A program made the translations under genes and the position numbers. The notes beneath the pieces are model-generated. The model made no database searches, was not told the origin of the DNA, and worked only from the letters and a program-made list of their open reading frames with translations. Source: Xenopus tropicalis (taxonomy: Eukaryota > Chordata > Amphibia > Anura > Pipidae). From it: DNA of 64,000 nucleotides. Below, piece after piece: positions 37,244 to 48,837 of this stretch (positions are counted from its first letter, which is position 1; each line of letters starts with the position of its first letter). The stretch covers positions 196,382,372 through 196,446,371 of the forward strand of contig NC_030677.2 of NCBI RefSeq assembly GCF_000004195.4, in the 5' to 3' direction.

Positions 37244-37536
37244 CAGGGTTATCCCCAACCAGTGGCTCGAGGGCAACATATTGCTCACCACCCCCTTTGA
37301 TGTTGCTCCCAGTGACCTTAAAGTAGGTGCCCACTTATAAATTTCTGGCTTGGAAGTAAGTTTTGGAAGCCCAGAAACACAGTTTTACTCCAAGCAGAGC
37401 GTTTTGCAGGCCAGCAGCCTCATAGGGCTACCAAATAGCCAATCACAGCGCTTATTTAGCATCCCCAAAGAACTTTCTTTCTTTCATTCTTGTGTGGCTC
37501 ACCAAGACTTTTTACACCTGAGGTTGGGGGTCCCTG
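37244..37536. mobile_element. hAT-like MITE, family A
   Basis: It begins CAGGGTTATCCCCAACC and ends GGTTGGGGGTCCCTG. Target duplication not visible, consistent with an old copy. Confidence 0.7.
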
Positions 37537-38745
37537 GCATAGAAGCTTGACTTTTTCATTTACGTCAGAAACGTATTGAGGAGGATAATACAAGGTGGCT
37601 CCTTGGACTTAGTAAAGTTATCCGCCCATGCTTTGCCCTCTAGATGTTTACCTTTGTTAGACTTAGAGATCAAGAGCAACTTATAATACATACACCTCGC
37701 TTCTTACCAAAATGGGACTCGTGAAGATGTGCTAGGGTTGTATGACATTCTCCCATTTAGCTTTGCCTTTAATTCCTTATTTTTAGCTCTCGTCTTGGAA
37801 CTTATCTGCTTATAGCAGCCTCCCCCGTATCTTTAGCTCTGATAATAACCGCAAATGGAAGATAAATTAAGGTTAAACTGTTTCATTACTATAGTTAGAC
37901 ATTTGCTTTGCTGCCGGCCTGTCCTTTCCTAAGGATATGTCTATTTAATCAGGTTTTCTTTTGCTGACAGCTTCATATCTGGTATTTTTCATGTTATGGG
38001 TAATTGCAGACATCGTCAGAGACACCCTATAAGAATTTAGGCAATCAGATTCTATATTCGGTTTGTCGCCAGTCTAATACACAGTATAACCCTGCATAAC
38101 TGTGCTGTCATCTGTAATGTATGTAAAGCAATCCCATGCAAAGTGGCTTATTATGTGTAATGTTAGAAATGTAGTTACAGCTGTAAACTGAGATTCTCTG
38201 ATTAAATATAGATACAGCATCATGGCATTTTTTATCTACTGATTCATTACGGCAGACTCTCCGTCAGATACTCAAATTACAGAAAACGGCACAAATCATT
38301 TGTGATAATGCATTGAGAAGCAGCACAATGGCAACATTCACTAGCAAAAGCCTGGGGTCCCTTGCCTACAAAGCTTTGGTTGTAATACAATGCCAGCTCA
38401 GGAGACTGCCCTGGGCATAATCCCATAGCAGCAGGTATTGGTAGGAAGAGAGAAAAAAGCCCTGTAATACACTAGATTATATCTCCCAACAGTAGAATAG
38501 CACACTTGGTACTTATTAGACCATGCCCCCAGTCTACACAGACCATGCCCATTTATGCTGTGTCGTTAGGAATGTTTATGTTGGAGAAATATTAAGTTCA
38601 TTACTGTTAGCGAGGAGATGATGAATCTGTACCTTGTGATGTGAGAAAGCTTATTTGTTGGTGTGGGAATTAATAATTTGTGTAAGGGAGCTGCTGGAGG
38701 TTAATAGGGCAGTGTGTAGGCTTGGTGGAAGAAGTCAGAATTAAG
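37537..38745. other. Intergenic, nothing recognised
   Basis: No exon or repeat boundary recognised. Confidence 0.35.
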
Positions 38746-38972
38746 CAGGGTCGGACTGGGATGTTTATGGCCCCCTGGGATCCGCTTCACCCAAAGTGCC
38801 AACTCAGGCCGCGTCACCCGCACCCACTGCAGGGGCCCCCGTTGCGCCCCCCCCCAACCTTCTGCAGGGGCCCTGAAACGCGTCAGGGGAGGACATCGAC
38901 GGCCGGGGAAGCAGCAACAGTGATAGGGTCTGGGCCGCTGGGTTTTTGTCCCGGTGGCCCAGTCCGACCCTG
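38746..38972. mobile_element. hAT-like MITE, family C (CAGGGTCGGACTGG)
   Basis: The ends are CAGGGTCGGACTGGG and CCCAGTCCGACCCTG. The flanks gaattaag and gtattaag agree at seven of eight positions. The interior is GC-rich and contains ctgaaacgcgtcagg. Confidence 0.78.
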
Positions 38973-38997
38973 GTATTAAGGGAACATATAACACTAC

Positions 38998-39124
38998 TGG
39001 GGTTATATAATAAACTTAATTTTGTTTAGCAACCAATCAGCAGGTAACATTTACTCATCACCTGTTTAAAAGCAAACAGCTTATTGGTTGCTACTGGTCA
39101 AACTTAGTGCCTTTTTACATATGG
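38998..39124. mobile_element. Small MITE, uninterrupted relative of 30287-30912
   Basis: It begins GGGGTTATATAATAAAC, carries gcaaccaatcagcaggtaac and cacctgtttaaaagcaaac, and ends tttacatatgggg. It shows the site into which the T2 element inserted in the other copy. Confidence 0.7.
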
Positions 39125-39677
39125 GGGCACGTGGGTAGCAGAATGTCCAGTGTTGGGTGGAAACAAATCCCATAGGTAGGGAGCTGCTCTGATGAAGTCA
39201 ATCACTGGAGGAACAAGTGGCCAGTTTGGAGTATATCCTGAGATAATGTTTAAAAATAAAGGAGGGGAATAATTTAATAAAGTTCTGTAAATAAGGGCCA
39301 AGAGCTAGTATTTGATGTGAGACTGTATCAGTAGCAGGGAATGGCAGCGAGGTGCAACAGCCATGGTTTGAGAAACATTTTGGACTAAATGTAGAGAGGA
39401 TAAGAGAGTGAGTGGTAGGCCAAAAATATGAATAAAATTCAAGGAGCACTCTGCAGGTCTCTGGTTTACAAAACAGATACTTGCACAGAACCCTCATAGT
39501 GGGAAAAGTGCAAAAACATTGCTGATTGCCGCCTGTTTTACGGGCATTGTAAATGGCCCTAAATGGCCCTTTGTATCTTTTGCTGTATCTGTAAATATTC
39601 CCTTCGAGGAATACATATTTTCTTTCTTCTTGAAAAATATATGCTGTCTGGTATATATCAGGCAGGTATTGTCTGTG
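39125..39677. other. Intergenic, nothing recognised
   Basis: No exon or repeat boundary recognised. Confidence 0.35.
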
Positions 39678-40563
39678 CAGGTATGGAATTCATTATATGG
39701 AAACCTGTGAAAGCTCTGAATTGCAGAAAGCTATCTCCCATAGACTCTAATTAAATCACATTTTTTTTTTTTTTTTAACGACTTACCCTTTTCTCTGTAA
39801 TAATAAAACAGTACCTGTACTTGATCCCAACTAAGATATAATTACCCCTTATTGGGGCAGAACAGCCCTATTGGGTTTATTTAATGGTTAAATGATTCCC
39901 TTTTCTCTGTAATAATAAAACAGTACCTGTACTTGATCCCAACTAAGATATAATTACCCCTTATTGGGGGCAGAACAGCCCTATTGGGTTTATTTAATGG
40001 TTAAATGATTCCCTTTTCTCTGTAATAATAAAACAGTACCTGTACTTGATCCCAACTAAGATATAATTACCCCTTATTGGGGGCAGAACAGTCCTATTGG
40101 GTTTATTTAATGGTTAAATGATCCCCTTTTCTCTGTAATAATAAAACAGTACCTGTACTTGATCCCAACTAAGATATAATTACCCCTTATTGGGGGCAGA
40201 ACAGTCCTATTGGGTTTATTTAATGGTTAAATGATCCCCTTTTCACTGTAATAATAAAACAGTACCTGTACTTGATCCCAACTAAGATATAATTACCCCT
40301 ATTGGGGGCAGAACAGCCCTATTGGGTTTATTTAATGGTTAAATGATTCCCTTTTCTCTGTAATAATAAAACAGTACCTGTACTTGATCCCAACTAAGAT
40401 ATAATTAATCCTTACTATACACACAACAATCCTATTGGGTTTATCTAATGTTCAAATGATTTTTTAGTGGACTTAATGATTGAAGATACATATAACAGAA
40501 AGACCCCTTATCTGGAGAACCCCAGATCCCGAGCATTCTGGATAACAGGTTCCTATACCTGTA
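39678..40563 (+). mobile_element. MITE carrying a 113-bp tandem array, 6 units
   Basis: gatcccaact recurs at 39823, 39935, 40048, 40161, 40274 and 40386: spacing 112, 113, 113, 113, 112. The two short units have lost one base in the tattggggg region. The right end is AACAGGTTCCTATACCTGTA. Confidence 0.88.
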
Positions 40564-42253
40564 CTACACATGAGGCAAAGTAACGTTCCCTTGGGTGGCA
40601 CTTTACTAGGGGCGGCAATGAGCCAACATGGTAACTGTAATAGCAAAATGTCCCTCTTCCTAATGTAGGAGAGTGCAACTGCAGTCTCTAGAGTCGTGAT
40701 CCTAACCCGCTATCCCCATCTGAGTGCAGGAGAGGTAAGTATTATGGGCATTATCTGGTCTTTCACCTCAGCAGCAAAAAGCCTAAAAAACCCAAGTACC
40801 TTATGCTTAAATTTCATAGGGATTTAAAGGTCCATAATATACTACTAATGAGTCATGACAGTTACACTGGATCTACAATAGTTGCCAATAACAATAGATG
40901 TTTGCCTGCAGACAGGTGACTAGTACATGCTAACTACTGGTTTATTACTGTGTGTGTTTTATCGAATTGCCCCATTAATGCATATTTATTAAGCCTTTAT
41001 ACAGAAATACAGACTCAGCTTGCACATTCAGCCGTTGCATCTATGGTCTTTTTTCTATCAAGTATCACCTGTTACTGAGTGAGGAACAACACTATTCTAG
41101 GAGTGCAGATAAGCTGGGCAAGGTGCTTTACTCCTGTTTTTGCACTCGTTATACAGCCCTAAATGATGGGGCAGAAGCGAATCATGTCTGAAAGTTAAAA
41201 AAACCATCACTGATTCCGGTTGGCACAAAGCAAACGGGCAGCTCTGGCACACAAACCCAATAGCAGCTGCAAAAATCTGATCTGACTCACTGATCTCATT
41301 CCGTAAGATAGGAAATTCCCATAACATTCCCATAACAAGAGTGGTCAAAGGGAAAGTCCCCCACGTCCTTAATAATGCATTGTTATTGGACCTTAATATA
41401 CAGTAATATACAGTAAATACGCTGAGCCCTGAGCATACAAAGCTAAGCAAACATTTAGTTAGCCACTCTCAATGGCAAGTCATGGGAATTTCTGATAGTA
41501 AAGTGACTTTATTTCTACCCTTGCTTCCAAATCAGCTGACCTACTAGCTTCCACTTATAGGGGGTATTATACAAACCTTTTTCCTAGTTGAAAAACTGCT
41601 AATAGCTTGAAAATTGGAAAACCTGAAAAAATAATATAAATTGCAAAAGTGCCTAGAAGAGCGTTCTGAACAATTTTAGATTAATTTGCTTTGAGGATTT
41701 ATATTGCCTTTAACAGACTAAACTCTGGCTAAAATACTGCTCTGTTTGCTCTCATTTGTGTAGTCATATTCTCCCTCTTATGTAATAACGCATTGTTAGT
41801 GCAAAATAATCAGCTTTACAATGGGCCTGTTTCAGTGATCATAATAACTCAATTAATTGCTTTTAAATAATTGTAAAATATTCCATAAATACAGCCTATA
41901 TTAACTCATCCTCTGCTCAGGCTGCACAGAACAATCAGTATAAATGGCCCTGATGTAATAAAGTCACTGAAAAAAGGGTATATAATGAGCCTGATCTTTA
42001 TATCTACTCTCATATTTCATACCAAACAGCAGAGTGTCAGCTCAAGTGCTCAAGTGACCCATGGCTCCACCCTGCTATTTCGTTTCTCCCGACTGGGTGC
42101 TTCATCAGAGAAGTCTGACTCAAATGTATCACACATAAATGCTGATGCTGTTAAACTACCAATCAGGGGGCTGCCATATTTGTGCAGCAGGAGTCCATTA
42201 GCGTTATAAACTATAACTGACAGGTTAACTATTAAAGAAGGAGTTTATATTTA
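40564..42253. other. Intergenic, nothing recognised
   Basis: No exon or repeat boundary recognised; the 117-residue minus frame at 41097 shows no domain. Confidence 0.35.
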
Positions 42254-42617
42254 TTAAAGGGAAAGGTGAAAACTAAGCTTTATCAGAAAGGGCTATGTAA
42301 ATACAGACTTACAGTAATGCTGCTCTGAGTCCTCTGAAAAGAAACACTGCATTTATTTCCTTCTATTGTGTACACCTGAGCTTCTGCATCACACTTCCTT
42401 CTCCCACCTGAAACCTCCATTGCACAGGCTTGAGCATGTGCAGATTGCTCCTCTCTTCCTCTCCCCTGCCCTTCTCCCTTCTCCCTCCTCCCTCTCCCCC
42501 TTCCTTCTCCCTTTTACCTCTCTCCTTACTGCTGTAATCTGAGACCAGATCTACCAGGCGGCAGCCTGCAGGCTGGTAAGTGATGTCAGACCAAGCTTAA
42601 ATGGCAGCTGCTATCTT
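42254..42617 (-). mobile_element. T2/Kolobok-like MITE, inverted, with pyrimidine expansion
   Basis: It begins TTAAAGGGAAAGGTGAAAAC, and the order of internal blocks (agctttatcagaaag, tgtaaatacag, acttacagtaatgc) is the reverse of the element at 15021. A homopyrimidine run fills 42447-42527. The right terminus is eroded. Confidence 0.65.
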
Positions 42618-42862
42618 AATCACAGAGAGCTTCTAGGGCAGTTTACTCAGGTATGGTAAAGCTTTCTGCAGAATAGATCTAGAGTTCTAGCTTGCACTAA
42701 TGTGGCAAATCCTCAGTAGCTTTCCTTTATAATGATAATAGAATTGCGAAGATGACGGTGATGTAGCATGTGAAAGATTTAAATAGATGTACTGAGGGGC
42801 ATGAATGATAGCCTTTGGGCAAATCATGTGACCAAAATGCATTGGATGTGGGTGCACATATG

Positions 42863-43030
42863 GGCCTATTTATTATGCTGTAAAAAACGATATTAACCAA
42901 AAGATGGTGTAAAAAGCTGTGTAAAAGAAATGGCAAATTTATCAAGGTGTGGTTAATTTTACACCATCCAAATGCCTGATTTGGTGCCATTATTTTACAC
43001 CACTTTAGACCTTGTTGGTGGGAAGTTGCT
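42863..43030. mobile_element. Small MITE, TATTTATYA family, partial
   Basis: gggcctatttattatgctgt with repeated gtgtaaaa and tttacacca blocks resembles the MITE at 61505-61664. Ends uncertain. Confidence 0.45.
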
Positions 43031-43074
43031 CTAAGAATAAACACGTGAAAAATTGTACTTTTGTTTTATGCAGT

Positions 43075-43175
43075 GAAGTCTGGCAATGAGCAGTGAATTT
43101 TTGCTGCACTTTCACAAATTTGCCAAATGTGAAATGCGGAATTTCCAGTGAATCCATGCCTGGTGTAAATATTCT
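43075..43175. mobile_element. hAT-like MITE, family B, relic
   Basis: Contains caatgagcagtgaattttt and gtgaatccatgcctgg, matching internal family B blocks without intact ends. Confidence 0.4.
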
Positions 43176-43602
43176 GCTGTTTGACCATGAACTGCAATTC
43201 CGGAAAATAATTAAGGTGACAAGCTACTGGTTTATAGGCTTCATAAGGAACTGAACAATTAATCAATGTTATTAATGTAAAATACCATATAGGGGCGGGG
43301 CTTAGCAATGGGAGGGGAAAAGGACAGGAATTCTGATGGCTCTTGTGGCAATCCCATTCTACACTGGCCAACACTACCTAATTGTTATAGGAAAAGACAA
43401 AATTGGGGAGAGAACCTCATTGGCCTTTGATGTGGCCCTCTACCAATGGGCCTGCATTGGCCTCTGTTATGATCCCGTTGTTGGCCTGTAAATGATAGAC
43501 CTTGGCAATCGAGTGGATTTTTTTAAATGTATGGCCAGTTTAAACCTGGATTATGTAGTGCGGGAGTCTCAAACTAACTCTGCTGTCAGATATTGTCTGT
43601 TA

Positions 43603-44067
43603 AATGGGGTTTAAACCCTGTCCCCCTCACCCACATGAAATGGGATCCCAACCCTGTCCCCCTCACCCACATGAAATGGGATCCCAACCCTGTCCCCCTC
43701 ACCCACATGAAATGGGATCCCAACCCTGTCCCCCTCACCCACATGAAATGGGATCCCAACCCTGTCCCCCTCACCCACATGAAATGGGATCCCAACCCTG
43801 TCCCCCTCACCCACATGAAATGGGGTCCCAACCCTGTCCCCCTCACCCACATGAAATGGGGTCCCAACCCTGTCCCCCTCACCCACATGAAATGGGATCC
43901 CAACCCTGTCCCCCTCACCCACATGAAATGGGATCCCAACCCTGTCCCCCTCACCCACATGAAATGGGGTCCCAACCCTGTCCCCCTCACCCACATGAAA
44001 TGGGATCCCAACCCTGTCCCCCTCACCCACATGAAATGGGGTCCCAACCCTGTCCCCCTCACCCATG
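43603..44067. repeat. 36-bp minisatellite, about 13 units
   Basis: Unit built on ccctgtccccctcacccacatg plus aaatggg(a/g)tcccaa, 36 bp, with no indels. Units come in two states, one carrying a GGATCC site. All frames stay open because the period is a multiple of three. Frames of 156-183 residues on both strands are artefacts. Confidence 0.93.
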
Positions 44068-45503
44068 GGCCCCCAGCTCACCCCACTCCAGCAACAGATG
44101 TAAAAGGCGGAGGGAAAGGGGTCTGTAAGTGGGGTTACAGGTGAAAGTGGTAGAAATAGAAGTCATGGCGGCCAGTAGGAATGGGGATTTTGAGCCAGAG
44201 GGGTCTGGAACAGGGAGCGGGACCTAAGATTAGCACAGATCATGGGTCTGTTTAGTCTCTGGGCCCCACCCAGGTTCTCACTAGTTATGATACCGTGAGG
44301 TGACAGCTGCTACCATGTAATATTGCAGTTGGTCTATCTAGATAGAAATGAGATCTGTTGGTCCTGCTAACCCACATGTATGGAGGCCATCAGATGGCAC
44401 AGAAGCAGGAGCCCAACCTTCCTCATTATCACTCACATAATGACAATACAGCCTGCCATGGGGCAGCCATTTCACTGCTGCCAGTATGACTGCCAGTGGG
44501 AAAACATGTACCGACTCTAGTGGTTGTACCTGATCAAAGCATCAAATGCAACCTACAGTGTTCAAAATAAAAACTCAGATGCCCAACCAAGATAATGCTT
44601 TTAATGCTTGATTTGCTGCTTTGAGGCCACTGGGAGCAACATCCAAGGGGTTGGTGGGAACATGTTGCTCCTGAGCCACTGGTTGGGGATCCCTGCTCTA
44701 CAACATAGCTAAAGAGGTAGTTCACCCATAAGTTATCATTAGTATACTATAGAACAGACAATTCTTAGAAATGTTTCACTTGGTCTTCATTTTTTAATTC
44801 TTACAGTTTTTGAATTATTAGCCTTTTTCTTCTCTTTCCAACTTTCCCAGCAAAAAACTATTGCTCAGTCAGGCTACAATTTATTGTTATTGTTACTTTT
44901 TATGATTTATCCCAGCTAGCAAATGTAAATGGTGCAAAGGGCAAAAAACATGAAATTCTGTGCCTGATTTTTTTTTCTCACCTTTTCTTATTTTTTTGAA
45001 CTGAGCATGAATGTCGCTAAGTTCTCAGTGCCTTTTGCTTTCATTCAATATTAAGATAATGCTGCCATCTTGTGGCAAATTGTAAGGTTTTTGTAAACGC
45101 AGCACAGCTTGTCTCTTAGGGGGAGGTTTATTTAAAAAATTCAGTTGTGTTTTGTTCCGCAATTTGCACTGAATGGCGACAAGAGAAGAAGAGAACATTT
45201 ATATCTGTTGGATGTGTGAACCTTTCTGTTGTACTGCTGCACTTCATAAATATTTGTTAATAATTAATGTTAATAAGTAAGTGGTGTCATTCAAAGATAG
45301 TATAAACAAATTATTAAGGTTGAGGAGACTGTCTCATACAGATACAAATAAACAAAAGGAATTCTGGAAATGAATTCAGATAGATGAAAGGGATACTGGG
45401 AACAAAAGGCTCCTAAAAAAATTCCATTTACATGGGTTTATCCTATAGGCTAAAGCTCACCCACTGGGGGTCTAAAGCAGAAGCCAGGATAATAGCTGAT
45501 CAG
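44068..45503. other. Intergenic with two repeat fragments
   Basis: 44610-44695 is the right end of a family A hAT MITE (GGTTGGGGATCCCTG). 44708-44890 resembles the left half of the element at 47563. The remainder is unassigned. Confidence 0.5.
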
Positions 45504-45877
45504 CATAGGCGGATTTTCAATAAGGCTAGGGGAGGCTAAGCCTCCCCAAACCTGCTCTGGCACCCTAAAAATAAAAAAATAAAATAAAAAAATCTGGCTC
45601 TGTTTCTGCGCTGTCCTGCAAATCTTCTCCTGTCCCTGCAAGCTCCGGGTTCTGCTCTAATCAGCTGTGCTCTGATTGGATCTTTCTTCTTGTATATTCT
45701 CCAATCAGAGCACAGCTTTCTTGACAGACAGTAAAATTGACCAATCAAGACACAGATGCAGACAGGGATCGGGAAATTTTGCAAATTGCAGAAATGAAGA
45801 CTTAAAGAAGAAGAATCTGCAGACTGTAAGTTTACCCATGAACCAGCTTTGAACTTTGCTGCAGTTTTCATCCCACA

Positions 45878-47153
45878 GGTACTATACCCAGGCACTATAC
45901 ACAGGTACTATACCCAGGCACTATACCCAGGTACTATACCCAGGTACTATACACAGGTACTATACCCAGGCACTATACCCAGGCACTATACCCAGGTACT
46001 ATACCCAGGTACTATACCCAGGCACTATACACAGGTACTATACCCAGGCACTATACACAGGTACTATACACAGGTACTATACACAGGCACTATACACAGG
46101 TACTATACCCAGGTACTATACCCAGGCACTATACCCAGGTACTATACCCAGGCACTATACACAGGTACTATACCCAGGTACTATACCCAGGCACTATACA
46201 CAGGCACTATACCCAGGCACTATACCCAGGCACTATACCCAGGCACTATACACAGGCACTATACACAGGTACTATACCCAGGTACTATACCCAGGCGCTA
46301 TACACAGGTACTATACACAGGTACTATACCCAGGCACTATACCCAGGTACTATACACAGGTACTATACCCAGGTACTATACCCAGGCACTATACCCAGGC
46401 GCTATACACAGGCGCTATACACAGGCGCTATACCCAGGCACTATACCCAGGCACTATACACAGGCACTATACACAGGCACTATACACAGGCACTATACCC
46501 AGGTACTATACCCAGGCACTATACCCAGGCACTATACACAGGCACTATACACAGGCACTATACCCAGGCACTATACCCAGGCACTATACCCAGGTACTAT
46601 ACCCAGGTACTATACCCAGGCACTATACCCAGGCACTATACACAGGTACTATACCCAGGTACTATACCCAGGCACTATACCCAGGTACTATACCCAGGTA
46701 CTATACACAGGCACTATACACAGGCACTATACACAGGCACTATACACAGGCACTATACACAGGTACTATACCCAGGCACTATACACAGGTACTATACCCA
46801 GGTACTATACCCAGGCACTATACACAGATACTATACCCAGGTACTATACACAGGCACTATACACAGGCACTATACACACAGGTACTATACACAGGCACTA
46901 TACACAGGCACTATACACAGGTACTATACACAGGTACTATACACACAGGTACTATACACAGGCACTATACACAGGTACTATACCCAGGCACTATACCCAG
47001 GTACTATACCCAGGCACTATACCCATGCACTATACCCAGGCACTATACCCAGGCACTATACCCAGGCACTATACCCAGGCACTATACACAGGTACTATAC
47101 ACAGGCACTATACCCAGGTACTATACCCAGGTACTATACCCAGGTACTATACT
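45878..47153. repeat. 13-bp minisatellite, about 98 units
   Basis: Unit AGGYACTATACMC repeated for 1.27 kb, with variable positions t/c and c/a, a rarer ggcgctatac form, and two 15-bp units near 46872 and 46940. Three units equal 39 bp, so the + frames of 436 and 453 residues rotate through the same peptide and are not genes. Confidence 0.95.
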
Positions 47154-47562
47154 GTATATGTTCTAAAGACTGACCCACTAGCTGGAATTAAATTGTTTTT
47201 TGTCATCTGACATTTATAATATCCCCTACCCTAACAGATGGAGGGTAAGTTAATTTTTCCCCCTGACAAAGCTCATTGTGCTTTTATATATTTGTTATGG
47301 TTTTTTGCACTTTCTATTTTTTTTTTACTTTTGTCATTGTTTTTTTCATTTATAGTAAGTTACAGTGGAGCCAATGTTGTGTATCAGTGCCAGTGTTATA
47401 GTGCCAGGGCCTGAATATCTGCCATCCGTACCCACTGCTCCTCATGGCATATAATGTGCTGGGTTTGTATATAAAGACTGTGTCTCACTGTATATAATGT
47501 GCCTGGGATGTCAGTACCTGCTGCCTCACTTTCTATAAAGCTAACTTAAACACATCTAATGG

Positions 47563-47985
47563 GGAGGTTCACTTTTAAGTTAACTTGTAGTATATTATAG
47601 AATGGCCTATTCCTAGCAACTTTGCAATTGGTCTTCCTAGTTAATTTTATATAGTTTTTGAATAATTTGCCTTTTGCTTCTGCCTCTTTCCAGCTTTCAA
47701 ATGAGGGTCACTGACCAAAAAGTATTGCTCTGTGAGGCTACAGTTTTATTTTTCCATGCAGGCCCCTTAACTATTCATATTCCTATCTCTTGTTTAAACC
47801 ACTACCTGGTATATAAGACCCTAGCAACCAGATAGCTGCTGAAATACCAAATGGAGAGCTGCTGAACAAAAAGCTAAATAACCGAAAAACCATTAAAAAT
47901 AAAAGAGGACCAATTGCAAATTGTCTCAGAATATCAGTGTCTACATCATATTAAAAGTTAATTTAAAGGTGAACTACCCCTTTAA
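47563..47985. mobile_element. Frog MITE, GGGGTAGTTCACC-type
   Basis: The right end is GGTGAACTACCCCTTTAA with TTAA at 47982-47985. The left end ggggaggttcactttt is diverged. Nested inside the hAT-like element. Confidence 0.68.
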
Positions 47986-48261
47986 CCTAACTGAACACAA
48001 ATGTATAGAGAACCCCTAACAGAAGTGCACGTATGAATGCTTTTACATCCTAAGCATTTTAGGGTTAAAAAAATCCCCCCCACCCGCACTTTTGCACAGT
48101 ATGCCTGGGAGTCAGTGGGAACTGCCAGAGGTAGTTGTGAGGTTAATTTTTTACACCAGCAGTGAATCCACTAAGTGTCACATTAGCTGTAGGTCAGTCT
48201 GTGTATGGGCCATCTTTAGCCTCCCCAAACAAAAAAGTCACCCTCCGCCTATGCTGATCAG

Positions 48262-48490
48262 ATTCCCAACTACAGACCGGTTTCGCCCTTCTTGAGGCTC
48301 ATGAGTGTAGTGCAGATAGTATACATATACATAAGAGAAAAGCACAGAGTTATAAATCAGAAGGGTTGTGAAAGTAAGTTGGAGCCTGTAAAGACTACAA
48401 CACTGATTCCCTAGGGAGTGATGTCACAATAGGCCTTGTTGCTTAGCAACTATTGTCATAAGGGGCCCAGCTGTACGTGGATTCTTAGTT
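48262..48490. repeat. Unnamed dispersed repeat
   Basis: accggtttcgcccttcttga is typical of frog dispersed repeats. 48353-48490 shares blocks with 48770-48860 (aaatcagaa, gtgaaagtaagt, gtaaag.ctaca). Confidence 0.4.
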
Positions 48491-48837
48491 CTCAGTAATA
48501 TTATTAGCATTAACATTGTAAACTGACAGATTTATTAAAGTTTTAAACTGAAATTTCTGGCTGTTTATTAGCCTTTAACCTTGCAGTTTAATTGTATCAC
48601 AGTTGGTCAATATGAGCATGTCGTTTTATGGTTGTTGTACCCCTTTCTATTATACAGCTCAGAGAAACATGGTGGTGTTTTAGACATATTTGTTAACAAT
48701 TAATAATACTATGTGCTATCGTTAGATAATAAACACAATAGAAAGACCCAAATCGGCATTAACATGATTTACAAATCAGAATGGTTGGGAAAGTAAGTCT
48801 GTAAAGGCTACAGTACTGGTGCCACAGTGACATAGCA

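Larger units (their letters stand above)
45504..48253. mobile_element. 2.75-kb hAT-like element with perfect 8-bp duplication, hosting a minisatellite
   Basis: Terminal inverted repeat CATAGGCGGA at 45504 and TCCGCCTATG ending 48253. CTGATCAG flanks both ends exactly (45496-45503 and 48254-48261). Further in, ggggaggctaa is also inverted between the ends. The interior has a hairpin (45663-45717), the 13-bp minisatellite, a stretch related to the 39-bp minisatellite (47390-47530) and another MITE (47563-47985). No transposase frame was seen. Confidence 0.8.

Noticed and set aside
41097..41450. 117-residue minus-strand frame as a gene
   Set aside because: No domain, no splice context, average composition for random AT-rich sequence.
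43586..44144. Frames of 156-183 residues on both strands
   Set aside because: Open in all frames because the 36-bp unit is a multiple of three and lacks stops.
45849..47210. Frames of 436 and 453 residues as a repetitive protein
   Set aside because: They are read-through of a 13-bp minisatellite without stop codons. More than one + frame stays open and cycles through the same peptide, and there is no plausible exon structure.
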